23,732 bases of DNA from SLQH01 sp964612995 (GCA_964612995.1 CAZTGE010000059.1:1-23732), one strand, 5' to 3'. Positions 1 to 8,200 are shown, counted from the stretch's first letter. Notes: generated from the letters alone by a model not told the origin. Made by a program: numbers and translations.

Positions 1-63
1 CGGCCTGACGGCCTGACGGCCTGACGGCCTGACGGCCTGACGGCCTGACGGCCTGACGGCCTG
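1..63. repeat. 8-bp tandem repeat, about 7.9 copies
   Basis: The unit CGGCCTGA is repeated head to tail seven times without error and ends in a partial eighth copy. The array runs off the left edge, so its full length is unknown. It does not code for anything recognisable and lies just before a cluster of hairpins. It is too short and unspaced to be a CRISPR array. A slippage-prone simple repeat is the simplest reading. Confidence 0.95.
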
Positions 64-90
64 CGGGGCTGCGCTTGCGCTCCACGGGCC

Positions 91-111
91 GCTGGCCCCA
101 CTGGGGCCAGC
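91..111. repeat. Perfect hairpin, first of a four-hairpin cluster
   Basis: Arms GCTGGCCCC and GGGGCCAGC are separated by ACT. The next hairpin starts at the following base. There is no T-tract, so a classical terminator is unlikely on either strand. Confidence 0.85.
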
Positions 112-128
112 TATCGCCTGCGGCGATA
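112..128. repeat. Perfect hairpin abutting the previous one
   Basis: Arms TATCGCC and GGCGATA are separated by TGC. It is contiguous with the hairpin ending at 111, giving two back-to-back palindromes of unrelated sequence. Confidence 0.8.
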
Positions 129-156
129 CCCGCTTCGCCCACCACTCGGCGCCAGA

Positions 157-176
157 CCCCATCGCGTACGATGGGG
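157..176. repeat. Perfect hairpin, third of the cluster
   Basis: Arms CCCCATCG and CGATGGGG are separated by CGTA. It lies 17 bases before the family-H palindrome at 194. Stretches between the hairpins of the 1-236 region hold nothing else recognisable. Confidence 0.8.
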
Positions 177-193
177 CCCCGAAATAGGCCGAG

Positions 194-228
194 GTAACCA
201 CTCATGCCCGATGGGCCTGAGTAGTCAC
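194..228. repeat. Palindromic element H, copy 1 (degenerate)
   Basis: A 35-base inverted repeat with 16-base arms, the left arm reading GTAACCACTCATGCCC, with three arm mismatches. The same element recurs at 1219-1253 and 20330-20364, where the arms pair perfectly. This copy ends 30 bases past the stop codon of the AraC gene that ends at 258. It resembles REP-type intergenic palindromes in size; it has no T-tract. Confidence 0.85.
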
Positions 229-257
229 CATCAGCCATGGGTAGCGCCCGAGAGGGC

Positions 258-1184
258 TCAGCCGCGTTGGCGGAACTCGTGCGGCGAGCAGCCGACGTAG
301 CGGCGGAAGACGGTCGCGAAATACTGGCTCGAGGGGAACCCGGCTTCCAGGGCGATGTTGGTGATGCTCGCCCGGCTCTCGCGCAGGACCTCCTGCGCCC
401 AGTCGATGCGGCAGCGGGTGCGGAAGTTGCCGGGGGTGAACCCGGTCTCGCGCACGAAGCGCTGGTGGAAGGCGCGTTGGCTCAGGCCGGCCGCGGCCGC
501 GAGGTCGGGCAGGGGCACCTCCTGCCCGACCTCGCAGCGCATGCGCATCACCGCGGCTGCGATCGGCTCACTCAACCCCGGGCCGACCTCCTGCTCGACC
601 GGCGCCAGGGCCATGCACAGATGGGTGATCGCTTCGATGAGGGCGGCGTGGGCGAGATGACGCTGGTGTACGCCCGAACGGTCGTGGCAGGCCACCAGGC
701 TGCGGAAGGCCGCGATGCCCGCGTCGGTGAGCGGCAGCACCCCGGCGCGGGCGCAGCGTTTGATGTCAGCGATCACGTGGCGGCGATCGGTGTCCGGCAG
801 TTCGGTGCAGAAGGACCGCGGATCGAGCCGCAGCTGCAGCCACAGGCACTCGCCGGCGTTGACCGCACCGCTGAGAGGGCCGTGGGCTCGCCCCGCGGCG
901 ATCACCAGGGCGTGGTTCGCCGGCACATCGACGATGTGCTCGTCGATGCGGAACCGCTGCGCCGAGCGGGGGAAGACATGCACTTCGTGCAGGCCGGGAT
1001 GCCGGTGCACATCCTGCTTCCACGCGCGGCGCCACCGTACCCGCCCCAGCACCGGGCATCCGGGCAGCTGCGACTGACAGGTCACGCATTCACCCTGGCG
1101 GTAGTCGGCCATCGTCGCAGCCTGCGGCGATCCGCCGCAAGGCAAGCAGGCGTGCAGAAATGCGAACATGGCCGGGTATTCCAT
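258..1184 (-). CDS. AraC-family transcriptional regulator
   Basis: This encodes a 308-residue cytoplasmic DNA-binding regulator. The C-terminal 100 residues hold the double helix-turn-helix of the AraC/XylS family: LPDLAAAAGLSQRAFHQRF is the first HTH region and ITNIALEAGFPSSQYFATVF the second, followed by the usual GCSPHEFR end. The N-terminal part has the His- and Pro-rich look of a cupin-like sensor (around residues 60-105), so a small-molecule ligand is likely but unknown. It lies downstream of the propeller gene at 1431-2873 on the same strand with a 246-base gap, so it could be cotranscribed or autonomous. The start at 1184 lies inside palindromic element P; internal Met codons at residues 6 and 25 (the latter, MADYRQ, near 1112) are plausible true starts that would free the gene from the repeat. 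Family assignment is firm; ligand and target genes are not known. Confidence 0.9.
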   Translation of the reverse strand: MEYPAMFAFLHACLPCGGSPQAATMADYRQGECVTCQSQLPGCPVLGRVRWRRAWKQDVHRHPGLHEVHVFPRSAQRFRIDEHIVDVPANHALVIAAGRAHGPLSGAVNAGECLWLQLRLDPRSFCTELPDTDRRHVIADIKRCARAGVLPLTDAGIAAFRSLVACHDRSGVHQRHLAHAALIEAITHLCMALAPVEQEVGPGLSEPIAAAVMRMRCEVGQEVPLPDLAAAAGLSQRAFHQRFVRETGFTPGNFRTRCRIDWAQEVLRESRASITNIALEAGFPSSQYFATVFRRYVGCSPHEFRQRG

Positions 1185-1218
1185 TCACCTGGAAAAGTGC
1201 GCATGATCATGCGCACTT
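1178..1218. repeat. Palindromic element P, copy 1, right arm truncated
   Basis: The first 41 bases match the 58-base palindrome at 11384-11441, with one visible change (CATTCACC for CATTCCCC) in the left arm. The centre GTGCGCATGATCATGCGCAC is fully palindromic here. The right arm stops after the central part, and element H begins at the very next base (1219). The left arm overlaps the annotated 5' end of the AraC gene on the minus strand. Confidence 0.85.
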
Positions 1219-1253
1219 GTAACCACTCAGGCCCGCTGGGCCTGAGTGGTTAC
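1219..1253. repeat. Palindromic element H, copy 2 (perfect)
   Basis: Arms GTAACCACTCAGGCCC and GGGCCTGAGTGGTTAC are perfectly complementary around a GCT loop. It is fused directly to the truncated element P at 1218. It sits in the 246-base gap between the propeller gene (1431-2873) and the AraC gene (258-1184), both on the minus strand, so it would be transcribed as a strong RNA hairpin if the two are cotranscribed. Confidence 0.9.
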
Positions 1254-1412
1254 GCAGACGCATGCCTCAGCAAGCGCGTTTGAAGCGCGGGGAGCCATCT
1301 GGGCGTAGATGTGCGCAGGCCAGCGCTACTCCGCTCCGGAGTGTCCGCCGTCGCCGCTCTGACGTGGGCTCCCAGGGGTGCGTCGCGTAGTCCAGGTAGC
1401 GCTGTCAGTCGT

Positions 1413-1430
1413 AGCACGTCATTTCGTGCT
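1413..1430 (-). terminator. Hairpin abutting the propeller stop codon, possible terminator
   Basis: Arms AGCACG and CGTGCT are separated by six bases immediately after the stop codon of the minus-strand propeller gene. There is no run of T after it, so intrinsic termination is uncertain; it may instead be a 3' stabilising hairpin. Confidence 0.3.
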
Positions 1431-2873
1431 TCAACGCTTGGCCCGCAGGTCGTAGCAGCGCAGGCTGTCGTTGGTGCGGATGTACATCAGGCCGCAGGCG
1501 TAGGCCGGCGAGGCGTCCTGGGTCCAGCGTTTGCCGTCGTAATGTTTGATGTCTGCGTGATCGATGACGCGTGGCTTCTCGGGACCGGGGTCGATGACCG
1601 TGAAACCTCGCCCCGCGAAGTAATAGTAGTTCCCTTCGGCGAGGATGGGCTGGTACTTCCAGTCCTTGTACATGCCCTCGCCCTGGTTGATCTCGCCGGT
1701 CTCCAGGTCGACCGCCAGAAAATACCAATGACGCTTGTCTTTGCCGGGGATCTTGTCTGGCGCCATCAACGGCATGATGGCGTGCCCCTTGTAGAAACAG
1801 TGGGTGGAGAAGCTCTTGGCCCGATATTTGTCGCTGTCGAGCTGCCAGAGCAGTTCATAACCTTGCGGCGAGATGCGGAAACACCGTGGCCCGATCTTTT
1901 CCTCGGTGCCGGCGCAAACCAGGTAGTTGCCGTGAACCGCCGTCGTATTGCCGGTATTGCGCCAATTGGGGATGTCCCACAGCACTTTGCCGCTGCGCGG
2001 ATCGATGCAGGTGGTCTCGTGCAGAACCAGTTCGCGATCACCGTGGTACCAGATCTTGTTGGTTGCCGATCGGCGGGAGTTGGTAGCCAGGCCCGTGATA
2101 TCCCAGAGACGCTTGCCGGTGGCTGCATGATAGCCCAAGACATGGCCGTTATTATGGTAGATCAACACGCCATCGGCGACCACGGCGGTCGCGTTGCTCG
2201 GGCTGTCCCGCCCAGTGTTCTCGTCGTTCTCCCACACGGTCTCGCCGGTGACGGCGTCGAGGCAGTAAATCCAGTTGCCGCCACCGAAGGCGTAGGCGCG
2301 ACCATCGCTGACGCACATGGTGAAGTGGCCGCCCTCCTTGCCGCTGCCGAAGAGGGTCGGGCTGCGCTTCTCGAACACCCGCTTCCACAGCAGCTCGCCG
2401 GTCAGGGCGTCGAAGCAGTAGATGATGTCGTCGCTCACTTTCGGCATCGCCTTCTTGATGCGCTGGGCCTCCGCGCGCTCGACCTCCCGTTGTTTCGGTT
2501 CGTCCATGGGATGACCGTGGGGCCAGGGGTTGGCGACATAGACGCGCCCCGCGGCGAGCACCGGCGTACAGAAGCCATTGCGGACATTGAAGTTGCGGCC
2601 CGGGGTCCAGCCGGGGACGACCTCCTCGCTCTCCCAGACCAGGCGGAAGTCCTTGAACGCGGTGGCCAGGGTGAGGCCGCAGTCGATGGCGGTGCCGTTG
2701 CCATGCGGCCCGTGCCACTGCGGCCAGCCGATGCGCCAGGCCTCGCGCTGGGCGTCAGTGGTCAGATAGGGCGGGTAGCGCAATTCGTCGGCCGCCGGCA
2801 GCAGGACCGGGGCCAGGGCGATGAGGATGGCGCAGAACACAGGGAGGACCGGGCGGTGGCTGGATGGGGGCAT
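1431..2873 (-). CDS. Secreted PQQ-like (BamB-type) beta-propeller protein
   Basis: A 480-residue exported protein. An N-terminal Sec signal (hydrophobic stretch about residues 10-25, then LPAADE) is followed by WPQWHGPHGNG, the entry motif shared by most propellers of this window. Blades carry PQQ-enzyme-repeat motifs of the form DAxTGxxLW: DALTGELLW, DAVTGETVW, HAATGKRLW, DPRSGKVLW. The C-terminus, LRCYDLRAKR, is the closing-blade signature of its paralogues. The start is supported by AGGAG just upstream of ATG at 2873. A charged helical stretch (PMDEPKQREVERAEAQRIKK) interrupts the first blades before SDDIIYCFDALTG. Such propellers usually act as binding or scaffold domains; nothing here proves PQQ binding or redox activity. 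Its neighbours are an AraC gene downstream and a divergent AraC gene upstream. Confidence 0.9.
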   Translation of the reverse strand: MPPSSHRPVLPVFCAILIALAPVLLPAADELRYPPYLTTDAQREAWRIGWPQWHGPHGNGTAIDCGLTLATAFKDFRLVWESEEVVPGWTPGRNFNVRNGFCTPVLAAGRVYVANPWPHGHPMDEPKQREVERAEAQRIKKAMPKVSDDIIYCFDALTGELLWKRVFEKRSPTLFGSGKEGGHFTMCVSDGRAYAFGGGNWIYCLDAVTGETVWENDENTGRDSPSNATAVVADGVLIYHNNGHVLGYHAATGKRLWDITGLATNSRRSATNKIWYHGDRELVLHETTCIDPRSGKVLWDIPNWRNTGNTTAVHGNYLVCAGTEEKIGPRCFRISPQGYELLWQLDSDKYRAKSFSTHCFYKGHAIMPLMAPDKIPGKDKRHWYFLAVDLETGEINQGEGMYKDWKYQPILAEGNYYYFAGRGFTVIDPGPEKPRVIDHADIKHYDGKRWTQDASPAYACGLMYIRTNDSLRCYDLRAKR

Positions 2874-2902
2874 GGGATCTCCTGAAGATAACTTTGTTGT
2901 GG

Positions 2903-2908
2903 ATTATA
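2903..2908 (-). promoter_or_regulatory. Candidate -10 box of the propeller gene at 1431-2873
   Basis: The minus strand reads TATAAT here, 29 bases before the start codon. At 16-18 bases further upstream there is no recognisable -35 hexamer. A consensus -10 without a -35 is typical of promoters that need an activator, and a divergent AraC gene starts at 3121. Palindromes that could be operator sites lie between: CACCTG/CAGGTG near 3053-3066 and ATCCTG/CAGGAT near 3096-3113. Confidence 0.45.
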
Positions 2909-3120
2909 GTCCCCGAAGACCCCCGGCGTTCGAATGCAAAGTAGCGTATCGCATGCAGAATATGAACCAGGCAAGGATCGCCGTGTCCGTGACCCAGACC
3001 AGGGTGAGTGACCGGAGGCCGGATATCGTTGGCGATGTCGACGATGCGTATCACCTGCACAGGTGCCTGGGCGTAGGGAACTGCGTGCAGCGATCATCCT
3101 GGACATGCAGGATATCAACC

Positions 3121-3957
3121 ATGGACCCGCGCCGGTTGATCACCCCCTTCATCTTCTTCTGCCAGCGTCTGCGGGCCGTGGACGAGCCGGTCGACCTGTC
3201 CGGGCGGCCGGGCCTGCGCTGCCTCCATGGCGCCTGGCGGCAGCACGTCGGCACCACCACGCTGGAGCGCGACGGACGGGAGTTCAGCTTGCGGCCCGGC
3301 GGCGTCGCCCTGAACGAGCCCGGCATGAGCGCCCGTCTGCTCGTCGGCGGCCGCCTGAGCTATACCGCCTTCGCGCTGGAACCGCGCATCCGCCAGCCGC
3401 GCGCCAACGGCGAAGTGACCATCAACGACACCCAACCGCCGGAAGCGTCCTGGCGCAAGCTGTTCGGTCACGACCTGCCGATCCTGGTGCCAGAGCCGGC
3501 GGCGGAGCGGGGGCGCGAGTTGCTCGACGAGATCGAGCTGGGTTACTGGCGCAGCACGGCGCGCCGTTTCGAGCTGAGCCTGCGGCTGGCCGGCTGGGTC
3601 TGCAGCCTGGCCGACGTCGGCGACCACCGACGCAGCGATGATCTCGCGCAACGTTACGACGATCTGGTCGTGCTGCGCTACCGTGATCCGGTGACCGTGG
3701 CCGGCCTGGCGCGCGACCTCGGCGTGTCGACCGCCTATCTCACGCGCCGCTACCGCGCCCATCGCAGCTGCGCCCCCGGCGAGGCGCTGCGACGCCAGCG
3801 CCTGCGCCAGGCCCAGAAGCTGCTCGCCGGCGACCTCGGCCTGGCCGAGATCGCCGGCCGGGTCGGCTATCGCGACACCGCCGCCTTCATCCGCGCCTTC
3901 CGCCTCGCCGTCGGCCAGCCGCCCGAGCGCTGGCGGCGGGCGCAGGCCATGGGGTGA
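3121..3957 (+). CDS. AraC-family transcriptional regulator
   Basis: A 278-residue regulator starting MDPRRLITPFIFF. The reading frame is open back to 2821, but the start at 3121 is preferred because the paralogue at 20361-21293 begins MDPNLPITPFIYF and because AGGAT precedes it. N-terminal cupin-like beta region: LRPGGVALNEPGMSARL and the TINDTQPPE segment are shared with the paralogue. C-terminal HTH pair: VAGLARDLGVSTAYLTRRYR, then LAEIAGRVGYRDTAAFIRAF, ending PPERWRRAQ. It is divergent from the propeller gene that starts at 2873, with 247 bases between them, so that gene is the likely target. The last 25 codons are duplicated at 14683-14760. The stop codon merges into the G-rich arm of repeat C. 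Confidence 0.9.
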   Translation: MDPRRLITPFIFFCQRLRAVDEPVDLSGRPGLRCLHGAWRQHVGTTTLERDGREFSLRPGGVALNEPGMSARLLVGGRLSYTAFALEPRIRQPRANGEVTINDTQPPEASWRKLFGHDLPILVPEPAAERGRELLDEIELGYWRSTARRFELSLRLAGWVCSLADVGDHRRSDDLAQRYDDLVVLRYRDPVTVAGLARDLGVSTAYLTRRYRAHRSCAPGEALRRQRLRQAQKLLAGDLGLAEIAGRVGYRDTAAFIRAFRLAVGQPPERWRRAQAMG

Positions 3958-4095
3958 AGGGTGAGGGCTGAGGGCTGAGGGCTGAAGGGTTGCAAAATCG
4001 GACACGAGACGACTTGACAAGATACCCTATTGGAAACCAAGCACTTGCGTGTCCATAACGGTGTTGGACCGACGCCCCTCAGCCTTTCAGCCTTG
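3957..4095. repeat. Element C, copy 1: conserved core with GGGCTGA-type arms
   Basis: The left arm (3957-3989) is built of GGGCTGA tandem units and the right arm (4075-4095) of their approximate complement CAGCCTTTCAGCC, so the ends can pair. Between them lies a core of about 85 bases (3990-4074) beginning TTGC..AATC.GACACG.GACGAC. A second copy with a similar core but entirely different arms lies at 4117-4262. No reading frame is recognised inside. Confidence 0.75.
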
Positions 4096-4097
4096 AC

Positions 4098-4116
4098 GGC
4101 GCCCTCAGAGGGCGCC
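4098..4116. repeat. GGCGCC hairpin between the two C elements
   Basis: GGCGCCCTCAGAGGGCGCC is a perfect palindrome around a single central base. A related sequence, GGCGCTTTCAGCGGGCGCC, lies at about 5135-5153 in the same orientation on the other side of the subtilase pseudogene, and a shorter TGACGGCGCCGTCA lies just after copy 2 of element C. Confidence 0.75.
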
Positions 4117-4262
4117 AGGGGAATAGGGCTATAGGGGAATAGGGTTGCGCAATCAGACACGCGACGACATGAGAAAATAACCAGATGAGCACCAGACGCT
4201 TGCGAAGTCCGTACCAACGTCGGACCTGCGTCCCTATTCCCCTATAGCCCTATTCCCCTATA
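4117..4262. repeat. Element C, copy 2: conserved core with ATAGGGGA-type arms
   Basis: The 28-base left arm (4117-4144), two tandem units of AGGGGAATAGGG joined by CTAT, is perfectly complementary to 4232-4259. The 87-base core between them aligns with the core of copy 1, roughly 70% by eye: TTGC..AATC.GACACG.GACGAC at the start and CTTGCG..GTCC near the end. The arms differ completely in sequence from those of copy 1 but keep the same design of tandem units forming a long stem. Confidence 0.85.
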
Positions 4263-4308
4263 GCGCCTGACGGCGCCGTCAACTTACGCCTCCGTTCCGG
4301 CCTGTCGG

Positions 4309-5109
4309 TTGTGGGCACTGGCGCGAAAGTGTGTAAGATCCGTCCGTGAGCGGCAATGGGATGGGTATGGAGCGAGAATCACGTCCAGGGCCGCCGCGGC
4401 CGCGACAAAGGACGTGCAGCAGGACGGCGCGCCATCGGCGCCTACGACGCTGCCACCCGGGATCCCGGAGCGTGTCGGGGACCGCGCGGTGGTGGTCGAA
4501 GAGATTGAGGAGCGTGATCCGCGCACCGGCCGGGTGCGCATGGTGCGCAATCCCATCATCGCCGACCGCGTGCTGGTGCGTCTGCGGCCCGGGGCCGCTC
4601 GCCCGGCGCTGGAGCGTCTGGCGCAGCGTCATGGCGCGCGCATCGTGCGCCGGTTGCGCGTGCCCGGCGCCGTCTATGAACTCGAACTGGCGCGCGGCGG
4701 CGCAGCGCAGGTACGCGCCGCGATCAAACGCTTCCAGGCCGCGGCGGTCACCGTCGCCTCGTAGCAGCCGGATGTGGTCTACACGATCGACGCCGACCCG
4801 GTGATCCCCGATGACGAGCACTTCGATTCTCTCTGGGGCCTGCACAACACCGGGCAGTCCGGCGGCACCGACGACGCTGACATCGACGCCCCCGAGGCCT
4901 GGGCCCAGACCACCGGCAGCGACAGCGTGCTCGCCGCGGTGATCGACACCGGCATCGACTACACGCACCCGGATCTGGCCGCCAACATCTGGACTAACCC
5001 CGGGAAGATCCCCGACAACGGCATCGACGACGACGACAACGGCTACGTCGACGACGTGCACGGCTACGACTTCTTCAACGGACACCCACCTTCCACGGTC
5101 GGACGTTGA
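4309..5109 (+). pseudogene. Subtilase (peptidase S8) fragment, interrupted and truncated
   Basis: One continuous reading frame codes for the N-terminal part of a secreted subtilisin-like protease but is broken by an in-frame TAG at 4762-4764. Upstream of the stop lies an I9/fervidolysin-like propeptide (VLVRLRPGAARPALERLAQRHGA). Downstream lies the start of the catalytic domain: WGLHNTGQSGGTDDADIDAP, PEAWAQTTGS, then VIDTGIDYTHPDLAANIW with the catalytic Asp. The frame ends soon after YDFFNG, so the catalytic His and Ser regions are absent. The first codon of the open frame is TTG and no signal peptide is visible, so the 5' end is decayed too. The stop could be read through only if TAG were recoded, but the truncation alone rules out protease activity. 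The neighbouring C elements and GGCGCC hairpins suggest rearrangement. Confidence 0.8.
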
Positions 5110-5264
5110 CTCTTCGGTGGCCCGAAGGAGAGATGACGGCGCTTTCAGCGGGCGCCGCCAAGGATATCCTCTGTTGAAAAACATATCCTGCAAAAACAAG
5201 ACCACGTCTGCCTTCTCGACCGGGTACCACCTTCCTCAGCAGTTCTGCCGAAAGGGGTCTCCCG

Positions 5265-8200
5265 ATGTCCACTCGCCGACGACTCTTCCACTCTTCCCGT
5301 GGCAGGTCTGTGGCCCTTGCGATCTGCAAGTCGGTCCGCCGAGCAGGTTGTGCGCTCCTGCGTCGTGGTTCGCAGTCCGCGGCCCCGTTTTCGGCGGCCC
5401 TGCGGGCCATCATGGTGGACAACCGCCCATCTATCGGACGGCCGCTGCGCTGCGCCGCGCTGCGACCCGGCATTACCGGCTTATGCGTGGTGTTGCTGTT
5501 GCAGGGCCTGATGACGCTCGTGGCCGCCGAAGGGGGTGCCGAACACCGCTTGCTCCAGGTCGACCATTCCGGGCTCGTGCGCGTGGAACTGCCGCTGACG
5601 CATGCGCGGCTGGTCGACGAGCGGGCCGAGCCACGGGACTGGCTGCCCGGGCTGCTGGTACTCGACGTCGGCATCCCCGATCGTCCGGCGCGGGCCTGGA
5701 TCACCTACCGGAACCATTGGCGCGATGTGGCCCTGGAGGATGGCGACTGGCAGGCGCCGAAGCTGACCTTCAGCGGTAGCATTGCGGTGGATGAAGACAT
5801 CACCTATCAGCTCGCGGGAGCGGTGCAGGTGACCGGCGACCAGGCCCGGGGCACGGTGCAGATCACCTACGACCGGCCGTCGAAAAACCGCCGCCAACAG
5901 CAGGAGGACGCCGTGGTCGGTTGCGCCCTCGACCTCGCGGCGCTGCGTGAACGCGAGGGCCTGCCTGCGGATGCCGCCTGGCCGGGGTGGCGGGGCGGGC
6001 CGCAGGCCGGGGTCGCGACCGGTACCGACGACAACGTCCTGATCGAACGGATGGCCGATGCACGCTTCGTCTGGGCCAGCGACGAACGCCTGCCGATGCC
6101 CGGCCACACCGACTGGAAAGCGCTCAGCGGCTACGGCGAAGTGACCGTCGCCGACGGCAAGGTCTTCGTCAATTACTACCGCGGCACCGGCGAGCACTTC
6201 CCCGGCGGCAAGGATCTGGCCGGCATGCGCGAGGAACACCGCGGCAAGGGCGAGAAATGGCTGCGCAATGCCCAGCCCTACATCGACAGCAACTACGACG
6301 GCGACCTCGACCGTTATCTGAAGGAGAAATGGTCGATCCTCGCCGACGACATCGTCGATTGTTACGACGCCGCCTCCGGCCGCCTGCTGTGGCAGGCGAC
6401 CTTCCCCGCCACGGGGCTCAACTGGCACAACTGCGACGGGCCGCATTTCCACCCCGCCTACGACGACGGACGGCTCTTCGTCCTCGGCAGCGCCGGCATG
6501 CTCTTTGGTCTGGATGCCGAAACCGGAGAGACGCTGTGGCAGCGGCCGGCTCCGGGCTTCGCCCCCGCCGCCTGGCAACAGCAGGCCCTCGATGGTGCCA
6601 AGACCGGCAACCCGGTCAGACACTGCGGCGGCGACATGGTCGGCAAGCCGATGGCCGCCGATGGCGTGCTGGTGGTGGGGGACCGCTCGCTGCACGGCAT
6701 CGACGGCACGACCGGCCGAACCCTGTGGGGGCCGATCAAGGAGGTCGAGCAGGGCAATCCCCGCCTGTGGCGCCACCAGGGCACCGCCTACGTCCTCAGT
6801 CGTCTGGTCTACGGTCTGCACGATGGCGCCGGCATCGTCTGCGTCGAGTTGCGCAGCGGCCGGGTCTGTTGGGTCGATCGCCGTTTCGTCGCCCTTGGCG
6901 AGGAGTTCGCCCACAACGACAGCTACCTGTTCTCGCCCGGCCTGCCCAACGCGGTGCCGGGCCAGGGCAAAAAGAACAAGCGGCTGCGCGGCGGCTATCG
7001 TGAGGGAGCGGTGCTCGAACCGACCTGCTACCGGCTCAGCCCCGAGGGTCTGGAGCGGGTCTGGTCCTTACCCCTACGCGGATTTGTGAACAACGGCACC
7101 AAGATGTGCGCTCCGGTGATGTACGACGGCCATCTCTACGCCATGCTCGAAGCCCAGCGCGAGGAGAATGGGCCCTACGAACGGCTCCTGGTCTGTGTCG
7201 AGCTGGCCAGCGGCGAGGTGGTCGGCAAGGAGCTCTGTGGCGGTTCGAAGACCTGGACCAGCCTGATCGCCGGCGACGGACGCATCATGCACCACAATTT
7301 CACCAGCGGACTGGTGGAATATTTCCAAGCGGCGCCCGATTTCCGGACGCTGGATTTCCGCCAGTGGCAACCGCCGGGCACCTTCCAGTTGCTTACCTGG
7401 CGGCTGGTCGACGGCCGGTTGTTCATGCGCGAGAAGGAATACTCGCGGATCTATTGCTACGACCTGCGGGCCGCGGTCCCGCCGCGCGCCAGTCTGCCGG
7501 GCGGCAAATACGCGCAGCCCGTGGCCGTCGAGCTGACCCACCCCGAGCCGGAGGCCACCATCCGCTACACCGTTGACAACGCCAGGCCGACCAGGGATGC
7601 GCCGGTCTACGACGAGCCCCTGCAGCTGGCGGAGACCACCATCGTCAAGGCCCGTGCCTTCGTGCCGCAGCGCGGACCGAGCCGGGTGCTGCGCGAGGTC
7701 TACTACTTCGGCGAGGCCGATCGGGCCGCGGCACCGACCATCGAGCCCGATCCCGGCGATTACTCCCGCGACCTGACGATCCAACTGACCACCCCGACGC
7801 GCTACGCCACGATCCGCTACACACTCGACGGCTCCGAGCCGACCGCCGATTCGCCCGCTTACGCCGGACCCTTCGTCCTGGCCCGATCGGCCGAACTGCG
7901 AGCGAAGACCTTCTGCGGCCATCTGAGCGACAGCCCGGTGGCGCTCGCGAGCTACCAGATCCATCGCCAGCCCTTCACCGCGACCGACGGCCGTATCGTC
8001 ATGGAGGCCGAGAACTACTTCACCCAGAAGCAGGCCGATCCGAAGGGCTGGGTAGCGGTCGATGCCGATGGCGCCGTCGGTCAGGCGGTCGATGCGCACC
8101 CCAGCCTGGGCGCGAAATACGATCCGGCCGAGGGTCCCAGGCTGGATTATCCGGTGCTGATCCCGGCCGCTGGAGACTACCATGTGTGGGTCCGCTGGCG

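Noticed and set aside
1..63. CRISPR-like array
   Set aside because: The units are 8 bases with no spacers, and no cas genes are seen.
91..176. Rho-independent terminators for the AraC gene at 258
   Set aside because: The hairpins lack T-tracts on either strand and are stacked next to each other, which fits repeat accumulation better.
1431..2873. True PQQ-dependent alcohol or sugar dehydrogenase
   Set aside because: The proteins carry PQQ-repeat blade motifs but I could not find the vicinal Cys pair or the Ca-binding Asn/Asp pattern of the dehydrogenases, nor a cytochrome partner or pqq genes nearby.
2821..3120. N-terminal extension of the AraC gene at 3121 back to an ATG at 2821
   Set aside because: The extension would overlap the divergent gene's start and shows no conserved motif, and the paralogue at 20361-21293 begins at the equivalent MDP.
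3957..4262. Retron or diversity-generating retroelement
   Set aside because: Element C has the folded-end design of such RNAs, but no reverse transcriptase, accessory protein or template/variable repeat pair is present in the window.
5132..5176. A 14-codon leader-like frame with AAGGAG before its ATG
   Set aside because: The spacing to the ATG is only about two bases and the frame lies over the GGCGCC hairpin; there is no attenuator logic around it.
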